A stretch of 64,000 bases of DNA, taken from Lentisphaera araneosa HTCC2155 (GTDB lineage: Bacteria; Verrucomicrobiota; Lentisphaeria; Lentisphaerales; Lentisphaeraceae). The position numbers were made by a program, and so were the translations under genes. The stretch is taken from the NCBI RefSeq assembly GCF_000170755.1, contig NZ_ABCK01000003.1, forward strand, positions 62,001 to 126,000. Reading direction: 5' to 3'. Every line of letters starts with the position of its first letter. The first letter of the stretch is position 1. This document shows, piece after piece, positions 16,703 through 25,633 of the stretch. The notes beneath the pieces are model-generated. The model was not told where the DNA came from and did no database searches. It saw only the letters and a list, made by a program, of their open reading frames with translations.

Positions 16703-17665
16703 TTGCACAATACATTCCACATCGCGCGTGGAGCTTTTTTAGAAAGCCTAAGAGATCCCGCAATTATAGTGATCTTTTTTGTTACGGCTTTAATTAATAT
16801 TATTTTACCAGTAACAGCATTGTTTGTATTTAGAGAGCAGTTCCGCATGATTGTCGATAATTTCATGGCCACTATTTTATTGGGTGGTTTGATATTATCA
16901 GTTTTTAGTGCCGATCGTGTGATGGGCAAAGAAATTTCTCAAGGAACAGCGGGTTTTATTTTTTCTAAACCTGTAAGCCGTGTTGAATATGTCTTAGGTA
17001 AATTGTTAGGTGTAATGACTCTGATGGTATTTTACGGTTTCTGCAGTTCAATGGAACTGTTGATTTCTTTAAGGTGTGCAGGAGACCAGTTTAGACTTGA
17101 ATGGGGAATTTACGCAATGCTTATTGTTGCGAGTTTAGTCCTTCCTTATTTAGGGGGAGCTTTACGCAATTTTCTAAAGGGTGGAAACTTTTGTCAATCT
17201 AGTATGCTGATATTGCTAGTTTCATTAATAGTAGCGACTAGCATTGCTCATTTCTTGCCAGGCCACTCAAAAGGAGAAGAAGGACTTAATGGGCAAGTGG
17301 CCATAGGTTTTATGATACTGAGTTTTGCTTTAGCATTAATGGGTAGTGTTGCGATAACAATGATGACCCGCTTACGAGTTACAGGAACCTTTATTATGAT
17401 GTTTTTAGTTTTTTTAGGAGGCGCCACTGCGGATTACTTCTTTGGGATTGCAGCTGATAAAGGAAATGTTTTTGCTCGCCTCATGCATGTAATGCTGCCG
17501 AATTGGCAGTCTTTTTGGCAGGCTGAAGCTCTGGCAATTAAGATTAATATACCAACTGCCTATCTTATATGGTCTTTTATTTATATGTTGACTATGATTT
17601 GTTTCTTTTCATCATTGGCATGTTTTTTATTTCAAGGCAGAGAATTACATGGAGAAGCGAGTTAA
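16703..17665 (+). CDS. ABC-2 type transporter permease, no ATPase nearby
   Basis: A 320-residue membrane protein with about seven hydrophobic helices. The N-terminal part ARGAFLESLRDPAIIVIFF and the segment VFSADRVMGKEISQGTAGFIFSKPVSR are typical of ABC-2 permeases of the kind associated with NosY/CcmB-like exporters. Starts at TTG 16703. An ABC ATPase would be expected next to it, yet none is in this neighbourhood; the ATPase may be encoded elsewhere. Its stop overlaps the LysR start (TAATG). Confidence 0.75.
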   Translation: MHNTFHIARGAFLESLRDPAIIVIFFVTALINIILPVTALFVFREQFRMIVDNFMATILLGGLILSVFSADRVMGKEISQGTAGFIFSKPVSRVEYVLGKLLGVMTLMVFYGFCSSMELLISLRCAGDQFRLEWGIYAMLIVASLVLPYLGGALRNFLKGGNFCQSSMLILLVSLIVATSIAHFLPGHSKGEEGLNGQVAIGFMILSFALALMGSVAITMMTRLRVTGTFIMMFLVFLGGATADYFFGIAADKGNVFARLMHVMLPNWQSFWQAEALAIKINIPTAYLIWSFIYMLTMICFFSSLACFLFQGRELHGEAS

Positions 17666-18567
17666 TGAATATAAATCTACATCATTTAGAGTTGTTCTAT
17701 TATGTTGCTGAAGCAGAGGGAATTTCCAATGCAGTAAAAGTAATGCCTTACGCTATTCAACAACCCGCAATTAGTCAACAGATTGTGAGTTTGGAGAAGC
17801 ATCTAGGGGTCAAGCTATTCGAAAGACGACCTTTTTGTTTAACAGATGCGGGTCGAGTTCTTATTGCGGTAGTGGCTCCGTTTATGGAAAAACTAGCTAC
17901 AATAGAAGATGAATTGCGAGACCTAGATAAGCAACGTTTACGCTTGGGTTGTGCTTCGCTCATTGCTGAGCATTATATACCTCAGATTTTACCAGATTTA
18001 ATGAAGAAATATCCTAAACTGATGCCCGTAATTAACGAGCTTGAAGGGCGCTCCCCATACAGAGACTTAATTAGTGGGGATCTAGATGTGGTGATTTCCT
18101 CAGAACCTTTGCCGAGAAGCAAAAAATTTAATAACGAGACTTTGCTTACTATTCCCTACAGAGTGATTGTTAAAAAAGAGAGTCCTTTGGTGCAAAATTT
18201 CCAATGGTCGGAGCAGTGTTTAGATTCAATGAGTTGGGTTGCTTTACAGGAAGATAGTTATAGTATGAACTTGCTCAAGCAAGAGATGAGGAAGCATGGT
18301 TGTGCCCCCGTATATGGAGCCTTGACTAATACAATTTCTGCAGCTTTAAAATATATTCAGCTTGGTTTGGGAGCTGGTTTTATGATTACTCCGCCAAAGT
18401 TTTTGTTAGAAAGTCATGGTTTAGTTGCACTCAATACAGATTTTCTTGCGGAAGCAGAAATAGGTCTAGCCTGGCGAGAAAAAGATGAGCTCAAAGATAT
18501 TTTATCGTCGTTTCGAGAGTTAGCACGTGATTTGATTATGAGTCGCCGTAGCGATTTTGTGTCATGA
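17665..18567 (+). CDS. LysR family transcriptional regulator
   Basis: A 300-residue LTTR with a winged helix-turn-helix at about residues 5-65 (HHLELFYYVAEAEGISNAVKVMPYAIQQPAISQQI is the recognition region, split here only by description) and a periplasmic-binding-protein-like effector domain after residue 90. The phrase ISQQIVSLEKHLGVKLFERRPF is the standard LTTR segment. Starts at ATG 17665, overlapping the permease stop by one base. Unlike most LysR genes it is not divergent from a target but embedded in a co-directional run; its target is unknown. Overlaps rnhA by four bases (ATGA). Confidence 0.92.
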   Translation: MNINLHHLELFYYVAEAEGISNAVKVMPYAIQQPAISQQIVSLEKHLGVKLFERRPFCLTDAGRVLIAVVAPFMEKLATIEDELRDLDKQRLRLGCASLIAEHYIPQILPDLMKKYPKLMPVINELEGRSPYRDLISGDLDVVISSEPLPRSKKFNNETLLTIPYRVIVKKESPLVQNFQWSEQCLDSMSWVALQEDSYSMNLLKQEMRKHGCAPVYGALTNTISAALKYIQLGLGAGFMITPPKFLLESHGLVALNTDFLAEAEIGLAWREKDELKDILSSFRELARDLIMSRRSDFVS

Positions 18568-19031
18568 AAAAAGAAGTTTTATTAGCGACAGATGGGGCAT
18601 GCAAAGGGAACCCAGGGCCCGGAGGATATGGAACAATTCTAATATTTAATCAATATAGAAAAGAGTTTGCGGAGGGATTTCGCCTCACAACAAATAACCG
18701 TATGGAAATGCTAGCGGTTATAAAAGGTTTGGAGGCTTTGAAAGAAAGCTGCAAAGTGAAAGTACTAAGTGATAGCAAGTACATCGTAGACAATGTCAAA
18801 GGGGGTCATCCTTGGAAATGGCAAGCACGGGGCTGGGTATTGGCGAGTAAAAAACCTGCAAAGAATTCTGATTTGTGGGAGGATCTTTTAAACTTACTCG
18901 CTAAACATGAGGTCGAATTCGAATGGGTGAAAGGCCATAGTGGGCACGAACTGAATGATCGAGCTGACGAGTTGGCGACTGGCGCAGCTGAACAGGGAAC
19001 TTTGCTAGAAGATTACGGTTTTGAAAAATAA
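18564..19031 (+). CDS. rnhA: Ribonuclease HI
   Basis: A 155-residue RNase HI that cleaves RNA in RNA-DNA hybrids. The active-site carboxylates are in place: Asp 10 (ATDGACKGNPGPGGYG), Glu 48 (NNRMEM), Asp 70 (LSDSKY) and Asp 135 (NDRADELA); the basic handle region GWVLASKKPAKNSDLW is also present. Length equals E. coli RnhA (155). It overlaps the LysR gene by four bases and is followed two bases later by the S41 protease. Confidence 0.96.
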   Translation: MKKEVLLATDGACKGNPGPGGYGTILIFNQYRKEFAEGFRLTTNNRMEMLAVIKGLEALKESCKVKVLSDSKYIVDNVKGGHPWKWQARGWVLASKKPAKNSDLWEDLLNLLAKHEVEFEWVKGHSGHELNDRADELATGAAEQGTLLEDYGFEK

Positions 19032-19033
19032 AT

Positions 19034-20281
19034 ATGATTAAAAAACTTCTATTATTAGTCACTGTGATTAATTTGGCTTTTGGAGCTTACTACTATTATA
19101 AAAAGAATTCTATGAACCCTAAGTTTAGTGAAAATTTTTATTTACTTGAAGAAGCGAGTGATAAATTAAAGAGTTCTTATGTGGACGAAAGTAAAGTTGG
19201 GAATGAGGATTTGACCAAGGGCGCCTTGAAGGGGATGCTTAAAGGTTTAGATCCTTATTCGACCTATTACACGCCTAGTCAAAATAAAGATCAAGAAGAA
19301 GATCTCAAAGGGAAGTTTGCTGGGGTAGGGATTCTTTTTAGAGTTGAAGATGATGGTGTTTATGTAAGGAAGGTGTATGAAGATTCTCCAGCAGAAAAAG
19401 CTGGTGTTCAAGGTGGGGATTACGTAGTACAAGCTAATGAAGTTAGTCTAGTCGGCCTTGATAGTCGTGGTGTAGTTGGAGAGTTAAAAGGTGAGCCAGG
19501 TTCAAAGCTAGATGTGCATGTAATAAGGGGAGAGGATAAGTTGACTTTGACCTTAGAGCGTGGGTATGTAAGTGTTCCCACAATTAAATTGGCCAAGATG
19601 TTGGACGATGAAATTGCGTATATGTATATTTCTCAATTTGGAGCATCAACCTCGAGTGAATTTAGAAAAAAAATAGGTGCATTAACTGAAGCTGGTATGA
19701 AGGGCTTGATTCTTGACTTGAGGTTCAATGGTGGCGGTTATTTGAACTCCGCAGTGGGGATTTGTTCAGTCTTTTTAGAATATGGCTCTTTAGTAGCTTA
19801 TAAAGAAGGTAGAGATGCGGATAGAGAAGATCTTTTAGATATGACGGATGAATCACTGGATCACATTCCTTTGGTTGTGCTAGTCAATGAAGATAGTGCG
19901 TCAGCTTCTGAAGTTACGGCGGCTTGCCTAAGGGATTATGAGAGGTGTATTTTGGTAGGCGAAAAAACTTTTGGGAAGGGGTCAGTTCAAGTTATTACGC
20001 AGTTGAGTAATGGTGGTAGTATTCGTTTTACCATTGCGAAATATTTTACACCAGGAGGTTATATAATCCATGGTAAGGGTTTAGATCCTGATGTCGAAGT
20101 GGAATTGAACTCGACTGAGAAACAGGATTTGAGCAAGCAAATATCAAATTATTCTACAGTGGATTCTGAAGATCCGAAGGATAAGCAATTTGTTAAAGCT
20201 TATGAGGCACTTCAAGTAGAATTGCAGTCCTCAAGAACTAAGGCTCCCTTTTTTGTTGAGTTAACGAACGATGAAAAGTGA
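19034..20281 (+). CDS. S41 family C-terminal processing peptidase
   Basis: A 415-residue periplasmic protease anchored by an N-terminal hydrophobic segment (about 4-21). A PDZ domain lies at about 92-175 (GVGILFRVEDDGVYVRKV, SPAEKAGVQGGDYV), then the tail-specific protease core: LILDLRFNGGGYLNSA, the Ser motif SASASE (288-293) and the Lys in KTFGKGSVQ (Lys 315). Family members trim C-termini of periplasmic proteins. It is close to CtpA/CtpB in size. The 3' end overlaps the next small membrane protein gene by 11 bases. Confidence 0.93.
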   Translation: MIKKLLLLVTVINLAFGAYYYYKKNSMNPKFSENFYLLEEASDKLKSSYVDESKVGNEDLTKGALKGMLKGLDPYSTYYTPSQNKDQEEDLKGKFAGVGILFRVEDDGVYVRKVYEDSPAEKAGVQGGDYVVQANEVSLVGLDSRGVVGELKGEPGSKLDVHVIRGEDKLTLTLERGYVSVPTIKLAKMLDDEIAYMYISQFGASTSSEFRKKIGALTEAGMKGLILDLRFNGGGYLNSAVGICSVFLEYGSLVAYKEGRDADREDLLDMTDESLDHIPLVVLVNEDSASASEVTAACLRDYERCILVGEKTFGKGSVQVITQLSNGGSIRFTIAKYFTPGGYIIHGKGLDPDVEVELNSTEKQDLSKQISNYSTVDSEDPKDKQFVKAYEALQVELQSSRTKAPFFVELTNDEK

Positions 20282-20639
20282 AGACTTAGAAAATCCTTTA
20301 GAAGAGAAGCCAAATTCTCGCCCTAGGTTTATGAGTTGTGTCTATAGTGCGACACTATTCTCAGCTAGTATGCTAGTCAGTTCAGTTATTTATGCATTTT
20401 TTGTAATCTATTTTGTTCCAACAGATGTTCTAGAAAGTGAAAATTGGCAAGTCTTTTCCGCGTTTGAACACCTTGGAGTCATAATGCTTGTGAGTATGAT
20501 TATGATGCCATTTGTCGTTCTATTTCAATTAATTACGGGTGTGTGTTTATCGCGAAAACGCTTTTTGATCGAATGTATAGCTTTTCTTTTAAGCATCTTA
20601 TTTTGTTCGCTTTTTTTCTGGCCAGGCATTTTTGTGTAG
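20271..20639 (+). CDS. Small membrane protein of unknown function
   Basis: A 122-residue protein with a hydrophilic, acidic N-terminus (about 20 residues) and three predicted transmembrane helices (around 27-52, 67-92 and 100-120). No family is recognised. It overlaps the protease gene by 11 bases, so the two are co-translated; a membrane partner or regulator of the protease is possible but untested. The stretch 20640-20744 after it contains no convincing gene. Confidence 0.65.
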   Translation: MKSEDLENPLEEKPNSRPRFMSCVYSATLFSASMLVSSVIYAFFVIYFVPTDVLESENWQVFSAFEHLGVIMLVSMIMMPFVVLFQLITGVCLSRKRFLIECIAFLLSILFCSLFFWPGIFV

Positions 20640-20744
20640 ATTTCAGTAAACAAAAGAGTTCTTTTTATGAAATTCAGAATTTGTAACCTTTTATTTGCTA
20701 TTTTAGTCATGTAAATTATCACCGAAATTAAGGTGAGTGTCGTT

Positions 20745-21656
20745 ATGAATTTTGCAGATTTATTAAATCCAAAATTAATTTTATGTGACCTTCAGTCAGA
20801 AAGTCATGAAATGGTGTATCTAGAAATGCTAGAAGCACTTAAGGGGCAATGTAAAGATATTGCGGAGCCACGTGATATATTAAAAGATATACTTGAGCAT
20901 GAAAGCTTAGTTGAAATGCCTTATAACTCGGGTTTCGCTATTCCTCATACGCGTTCGGCAGGAGTAAATGATCTTCATTTAGTTCTGGGGATTCACAAGC
21001 AAGGAATTAAGCTTCAAGAACATGATTTAGAAAAAAGTAAGATTATTATTTTATTTTTAGTTTCTAAAGAAACTTCCAAAATTTACTTATTAATTCTTAA
21101 GGCTTTGGCACGTTATTTCTCTAATCCAGGTGTGAGTGACCAGCTCGCTGAATGTGCAACGGCCCAAGAGGTTACGGACGTTTTTCAAAAGGATAAAGTT
21201 GAGGTAAATCATAGTATTACAGCTGAAGATATCATGAGTGACTCAATGGACTGTATGCCGGGATCAGGAATGTTGGGTTCAGCGATAGATGTACTGGCTC
21301 AAACCAAGCGCTTACATATTCCTATTGTAGATGGGGATGGAAGATTGATTGGAGATTTTAATATCGATTCCATTCTCAAAGGCTCCGTGCCTGATTATAT
21401 AAAAATGATGGATAATCTAAGTTTTTTACCAGAATTTGAACCCTTTGACAAAATTTTAAAAAATGAAGATAAGACACCCGTTGATAAATTTATTGATCAT
21501 GAACCAAAATTTTGTAAACGTGAGACGGCATTGATGGAAGTTGTGATTCGCTTTATTAAAGATCAAGTCAACTGCCTGTATGTGGTAGATGAATCAATGA
21601 GGCCTGAAGGTATCATTACCAAGCATGAACTCATAAATAATTTGTTGAGGTCGTAG
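20745..21656 (+). CDS. PTS EIIA(Ntr)-like domain fused to a CBS pair
   Basis: A 303-residue cytosolic protein. Residues 1-145 form a PTS IIA domain of the fructose/nitrogen type with the phospho-acceptor His 68 in GFAIPHTR. After a short linker two CBS motifs follow (about 160-215 and 240-303; TAEDIMSDSMDCMPG, RLHIPIVDGDGRLIGDF, CLYVVDESMRPEGIITKHEL), which usually bind adenine nucleotides. I start at ATG 20745, preceded by AAGGTGAG, and not at GTG 20733, which lies inside that site. It abuts the ArsB/NhaD-type permease, with adjoining stop and start codons, suggesting that phosphorylation state and adenylates regulate the permease (inference). Confidence 0.88.
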   Translation: MNFADLLNPKLILCDLQSESHEMVYLEMLEALKGQCKDIAEPRDILKDILEHESLVEMPYNSGFAIPHTRSAGVNDLHLVLGIHKQGIKLQEHDLEKSKIIILFLVSKETSKIYLLILKALARYFSNPGVSDQLAECATAQEVTDVFQKDKVEVNHSITAEDIMSDSMDCMPGSGMLGSAIDVLAQTKRLHIPIVDGDGRLIGDFNIDSILKGSVPDYIKMMDNLSFLPEFEPFDKILKNEDKTPVDKFIDHEPKFCKRETALMEVVIRFIKDQVNCLYVVDESMRPEGIITKHELINNLLRS

Positions 21657-23036
21657 ATGTTCTGGATAGGAACTCTAATATTTGTGGGGACATATATTGT
21701 TATTGCAAGTGAGAAAGTTCACAAGAGTGCAGCTGCCATGGGTGGTGCTATGCTTATGCTTTTGTTTATACTCGAAGGTCCCAGTCATGGAAAGAAAGCC
21801 GATGCAAGTTTAGATCAGAATGGTCAGACTACAGAAATTGTGCAGCCGAGTGAACCTTTGGTTTCTCAGTTAGATTCTTTCGCTCAAAATATCAATTTCG
21901 ATGTTATATTTACTTTAGCGGGGATGATGGTTCTCGTTAATATCCTAAGTGAAACGGGTTTATTTCAGTATGTAGCTATTAAATCAGCAAAAGTAGCAAA
22001 AGGTTCTCCGCTGAATACGCTGTTGCTTTTAGTGTTTGCAACGGCGATTTTATCTGCATTTTTAGATAACGTGACCACCATTTTATTAATTGCACCTGTG
22101 ACATTAGTTGTTGCTGCTGAATTGGAAGTCCCTCCAATCCCTTTTTTATTATGTGAGACGATGGCATCCAATATTGGGGGTACCGCAACCTTGATTGGTG
22201 ATCCGCCCAACTTAATTATTGGTTCCTATGCAGGTCTATCTTTCAGTGCCTTTATGGTTAATTTGTCCCCATTTATTGTGGTTGCTCTTCTGATTTATAT
22301 GTTTGTCTTATGGTTCTATTACCGCGATAAAATGAAGGTGACCATCGAGAAAAGAGCTCGGATTATGGCCTTTAATGAGAAAGAAGCTATCACGGATAAA
22401 AGTAAACTTCGTAAAGGTGGTCTCATTATGATTTTTACTTTAATTGGCTTCTTATTACATGGGATGTTGCACTTAGAGCCTTCAGTTGTTGCCATGGCGG
22501 GAGCGACCTGTGGTTTGATTGCCTGTTGTGATAATGTGGACCATGCTTTAGAGAAAATTGAATGGGGAACTCTATTCTTTTTCATTGGGTTATTTATTCT
22601 CGTGAAAGGAGCAGAAAAAGCTGGTTTAATGGCCGAGTTAGGTGAACTCCTTGTTCATATGAATGACTGGCACCCATTAGCGATTATGCTGACAATTATG
22701 TGGGTTGGCGGTATATGTGCAGCGATTATGAATAATGTATCATTCACGGCGGCAGCCGTAATTATCATCGGTCAGTTTATGTCCACACATGAATTCTTCC
22801 AAATTCGACTACACGAAGAACTTCTCTGGTGGGCTTTGGCTTTAGGTGTTTGCTTAGGTGGTAATGGTTCGGCTGTTGGTGCGGCGGCTAACATGTGTGC
22901 AATTGGTATTGCCGAGAAAAATGGTCATAAAATATCTTTTAAAGACTTTTTGATCTATGGTGTTCCTGTTACTATTGTTAGTCTTATTGCTGCGAGTCTT
23001 TATGTGTCTCTGAGATATTATCAGTTGGATTTATAG
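21657..23036 (+). CDS. ArsB/NhaD-type ion transporter (IT superfamily)
   Basis: A 459-residue permease with about 11-12 transmembrane helices. Diagnostic segments: DVIFTLAGMMVLVNILSETG, FLDNVTTILLIAPVT, and MASNIGGTATLIGDPPNLIIGS, shared by NhaD Na+/H+ antiporters, ArsB and the P protein, plus the second half IMNNVSFTAAAVIIIG and LGGNGSAVGAAANM. Without arsenic genes near it, Na+/H+ exchange or carboxylate transport is more likely. It starts directly after the IIA-CBS gene. Its last 53 bases overlap the convergent SUMF1-like gene. Confidence 0.85.
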   Translation: MFWIGTLIFVGTYIVIASEKVHKSAAAMGGAMLMLLFILEGPSHGKKADASLDQNGQTTEIVQPSEPLVSQLDSFAQNINFDVIFTLAGMMVLVNILSETGLFQYVAIKSAKVAKGSPLNTLLLLVFATAILSAFLDNVTTILLIAPVTLVVAAELEVPPIPFLLCETMASNIGGTATLIGDPPNLIIGSYAGLSFSAFMVNLSPFIVVALLIYMFVLWFYYRDKMKVTIEKRARIMAFNEKEAITDKSKLRKGGLIMIFTLIGFLLHGMLHLEPSVVAMAGATCGLIACCDNVDHALEKIEWGTLFFFIGLFILVKGAEKAGLMAELGELLVHMNDWHPLAIMLTIMWVGGICAAIMNNVSFTAAAVIIIGQFMSTHEFFQIRLHEELLWWALALGVCLGGNGSAVGAAANMCAIGIAEKNGHKISFKDFLIYGVPVTIVSLIAASLYVSLRYYQLDL

Positions 23037-24546
23037 ACTTATAAAACTCATCCCAAGCTTCACGATTTTTTAACTGCTGTTCTAAAGGCAATTCTTTCAT
23101 CGTATAGAGAGGGCGAGAAGCTCTCATGCCTAAATAGGAACCTTTGTCATTGTTAGAATGCGTAAAACGCATGGCAGCTCTGGAGTACTTGAGATCCATA
23201 GCCCAAGCACCACCACGTACTATTTGGTAGCCACTTTTATAGCGCTTGTACTCGTTGTAGCCCCATATTTCTTCGCCAGGATTCCAAGTGAAGTCATTGT
23301 TTTTGTCGTTGTAATAAAGGTTTCCATTAATGCCACGTATTTGGTCGAATGTAGAAGTGTCAGTTTCTCTGTTTTGGTCTCCTCTCCAGATGAAGGTGTC
23401 CCTATTTTTTTTGTAAACGGGATCTAAAGAATCTTTTGTGGACCAAATAATTTCACTGTTTGTCCAGAGGCCATCGCCATTAGCATCATGAAAGTAAAGG
23501 CCTGTTTGTCTCCCTTTCGTTCTGATTTCGACATTAAAATTATTTCTTGGCAGGTCAATGTCTTCAGGGTGGTCACCATCGTATATTTTAAAGTCCCAGG
23601 AATGGGCATACTGATTTTCTTTACACTCATAGATAAAAAAGGGTGAGCGCGTAAACTCTTGCATGTTGCCGTGAGTATTGAAAAGGCCAAAAGCATTTGG
23701 TAATAGGTGACCTTTTTCATATCGTGGATCCACATTATATTTTGATATTACATAAGCGGGGGCTAATGATTGGTCGTCCCCAAAATGCCAAGGGGTATTT
23801 GAGCCGGCGCGAGTGGCGTATTCCCATTCTTTTTCTGAAGGGAGGGTGTAGCTATGTTGTTCGAGTCCCAGTTTTTTGTTGAGTTCTTGGAAAAAGATGA
23901 GGCAGTCATTAAAACTCACATCTTGGATGGGGAAATTGAGTCGAGGCTCCTTTGCGGGGTTTTGCTTACGCACATCGACCCAGGTTTTTTGAGTCGTTTC
24001 AAATTTTTGTAAATAGAAGGGGTACTTGATTTCACTCTCATGGAGAAGTTCAGTGTGGGTACGGCCCACTTCATTCTGTGGACTGCCCATCAAAAATTGG
24101 CCAGGAGGGATAAGTCGAAACTTCATTCCAAACTGATTTTCAACTTCAAGTGGTAGCCCGTATTTGATAAGGCTTTCTCTCTGCAAGATTAGGGTTTCGT
24201 GCATTTCTGGATTGTCTTTCGGAGCAATGATAAAGCTATAAACATCAGAGCTTTTTAAGTCAGTAGGTAATTGTGAAAATGGTGGAGAGAAGTTGGCTTT
24301 CTCCACATAAGAAATGAGTTCACTTTTATCTATGTGATGAGCGATAGCAACTTTTGAGCTTCCATCCAAGAAAGATAAAGCTAGAGCTAGACTAACTAAT
24401 AACAGACCAGCGAGTATAAAGATGCTCTTGTTACTCGATTTTTTTACCGTGTTTAATTGGTTTTTTAGTTGCTGTTCAGCTAATTTGACCTTTAAGTCTT
24501 GAGCTAATTTTAGTTGTTCTTTGCTTAAGTTGTTTTTTTTACTCAT
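22984..24546 (-). CDS. SUMF1/FGE-domain membrane protein with inserted EF-hand pair
   Basis: A 520-residue protein: a coiled, Lys/Gln-rich N-terminus, one transmembrane helix at 42-60, and a formylglycine-generating-enzyme-like (SUMF1) domain from about 140 to 480. SUMF1 landmarks are FRLIPPGQFLMGS, FPIQDVSFNDCLIFF, YTLPSEKEWEYATRAG, NAFGLFNTHGNMQEF and IVRGGAWAMDLKYSRAAMR. The catalytic Cys pair of true FGE is not present in the RGGAW segment, so enzymatic sulfatase activation is unlikely. Between residues about 301 and 438 the domain is interrupted by an insert with two EF-hand-like loops (Asp 354 to Glu 365 and Asp 414 to Glu 425). Likely a structural or ligand-binding protein on the outer face. 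Followed closely by an LptF/G gene upstream. Confidence 0.85.
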   Translation of the reverse strand: MSKKNNLSKEQLKLAQDLKVKLAEQQLKNQLNTVKKSSNKSIFILAGLLLVSLALALSFLDGSSKVAIAHHIDKSELISYVEKANFSPPFSQLPTDLKSSDVYSFIIAPKDNPEMHETLILQRESLIKYGLPLEVENQFGMKFRLIPPGQFLMGSPQNEVGRTHTELLHESEIKYPFYLQKFETTQKTWVDVRKQNPAKEPRLNFPIQDVSFNDCLIFFQELNKKLGLEQHSYTLPSEKEWEYATRAGSNTPWHFGDDQSLAPAYVISKYNVDPRYEKGHLLPNAFGLFNTHGNMQEFTRSPFFIYECKENQYAHSWDFKIYDGDHPEDIDLPRNNFNVEIRTKGRQTGLYFHDANGDGLWTNSEIIWSTKDSLDPVYKKNRDTFIWRGDQNRETDTSTFDQIRGINGNLYYNDKNNDFTWNPGEEIWGYNEYKRYKSGYQIVRGGAWAMDLKYSRAAMRFTHSNNDKGSYLGMRASRPLYTMKELPLEQQLKNREAWDEFYKSINPTDNISETHKDSQQ

Positions 24547-24550
24547 GGGT

Positions 24551-25627
24551 TCAGTCCTTTAAGCTTGTGAAAAGTCCAAAGCTTATGAATATAAATGTGC
24601 CAATACCCGCAGCCATCATGGGTGGGAGAATGTCGTTGCGACCAAGATTAGTGAATGCACTATTTATAATGTAATAAACAAGCATGATACCAATGGCTCG
24701 TGATGCAGCACTCATGCCCGGAGAGCGCTGGCTACTTGTGGCTAAAGGTATGCCAAGTAAAACACCTATGAGGCATGAGAAAGGGGAGAATATTAAGGAA
24801 TATTGACGTGTTTCTAGGAAAGCTTTTCTTTTTGTATCGACAGGACGCCCAGAGTTGAGCTCGCTTTTGATTTGAGCAATTGAAGGAGTGCCTTTTAATT
24901 CATCAATATTACTAAGTATAATGGGGTCATCTTTTATGTCATTTCTCAAATAATTATCATGTTTTTCAATTTTTTTGATCCGATGATCTTCTGAAAATTC
25001 GGCTATGCTTACATTTTTGAAATTCCATCCTATTTCAGAGTTAAACTCGCCAGATAGCGCTTCGATTTCTCTAGTTAAATTATTGTTTTCATCATATTCT
25101 AAGATTTGTATGGCTGAAAAATTATTATCTTCATCTGAGCTGACTGCCCATTTACGTTTTTGCTTGCCATCAAAGGCAGTGAAAATATGAAATTCATGGC
25201 TCCGATCCATGGACTCTGCTCGTGTATTGAGCTCAAAAGTTTTAAGTCGACAATAAGGTTCTAGGTACTGACTCGATAAATAAAGTGAAATGCCGACCAA
25301 AACAGAAAAAAGATAAATGGGGGCACTGAGTTTAGTTAAAGAGAGGCCAGCACTTCTCATTGCAATCACTTCGTGGTTACGGTTGAGACTTGAGAAACAA
25401 TAGATAGTGGCGAGTAGCAACGACATCGGTGCGATGTACGTAAACTTATCAGGTATGAGCAAGAAGTAATAGATGATAATATCTTTTGTATTATCAAGTT
25501 TTAGCATATCTGATAGATCATCTTGAACATTGGCAATGAAGAAGATGAAAATGAAGCCGCAAATACAACAAACAAAAGGGAGAAGCATGCTGCGCATAAT
25601 ATAGCGCGAGAGAATGGAGAAGAACAT
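24551..25627 (-). CDS. LptF/LptG family permease (YjgP/YjgQ)
   Basis: A 358-residue inner-membrane protein with three N-terminal helices, a periplasmic beta-jellyroll-like region (about 125-255) and three C-terminal helices. Family features: LSRYIMRSMLLPFVCC, NRNHEVIAMRSAGLS and FSPFSCLIGVLLGIPLA. LptF and LptG form the transmembrane part of the LPS exporter together with LptB. Only one of the usual pair is here, and I cannot tell F from G. It lies between the SUMF1-like gene and the RDD gene with 4-6 base gaps, so is in the same transcript. Confidence 0.88.
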   Translation of the reverse strand: MFFSILSRYIMRSMLLPFVCCICGFIFIFFIANVQDDLSDMLKLDNTKDIIIYYFLLIPDKFTYIAPMSLLLATIYCFSSLNRNHEVIAMRSAGLSLTKLSAPIYLFSVLVGISLYLSSQYLEPYCRLKTFELNTRAESMDRSHEFHIFTAFDGKQKRKWAVSSDEDNNFSAIQILEYDENNNLTREIEALSGEFNSEIGWNFKNVSIAEFSEDHRIKKIEKHDNYLRNDIKDDPIILSNIDELKGTPSIAQIKSELNSGRPVDTKRKAFLETRQYSLIFSPFSCLIGVLLGIPLATSSQRSPGMSAASRAIGIMLVYYIINSAFTNLGRNDILPPMMAAGIGTFIFISFGLFTSLKD

Positions 25628-25633
25628 TTTTGT

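Noticed and set aside
20667-20714. 15-residue hydrophobic open frame MKFRICNLLFAILVM
   Set aside because: Too short and no structure to make it a leader peptide with confidence.
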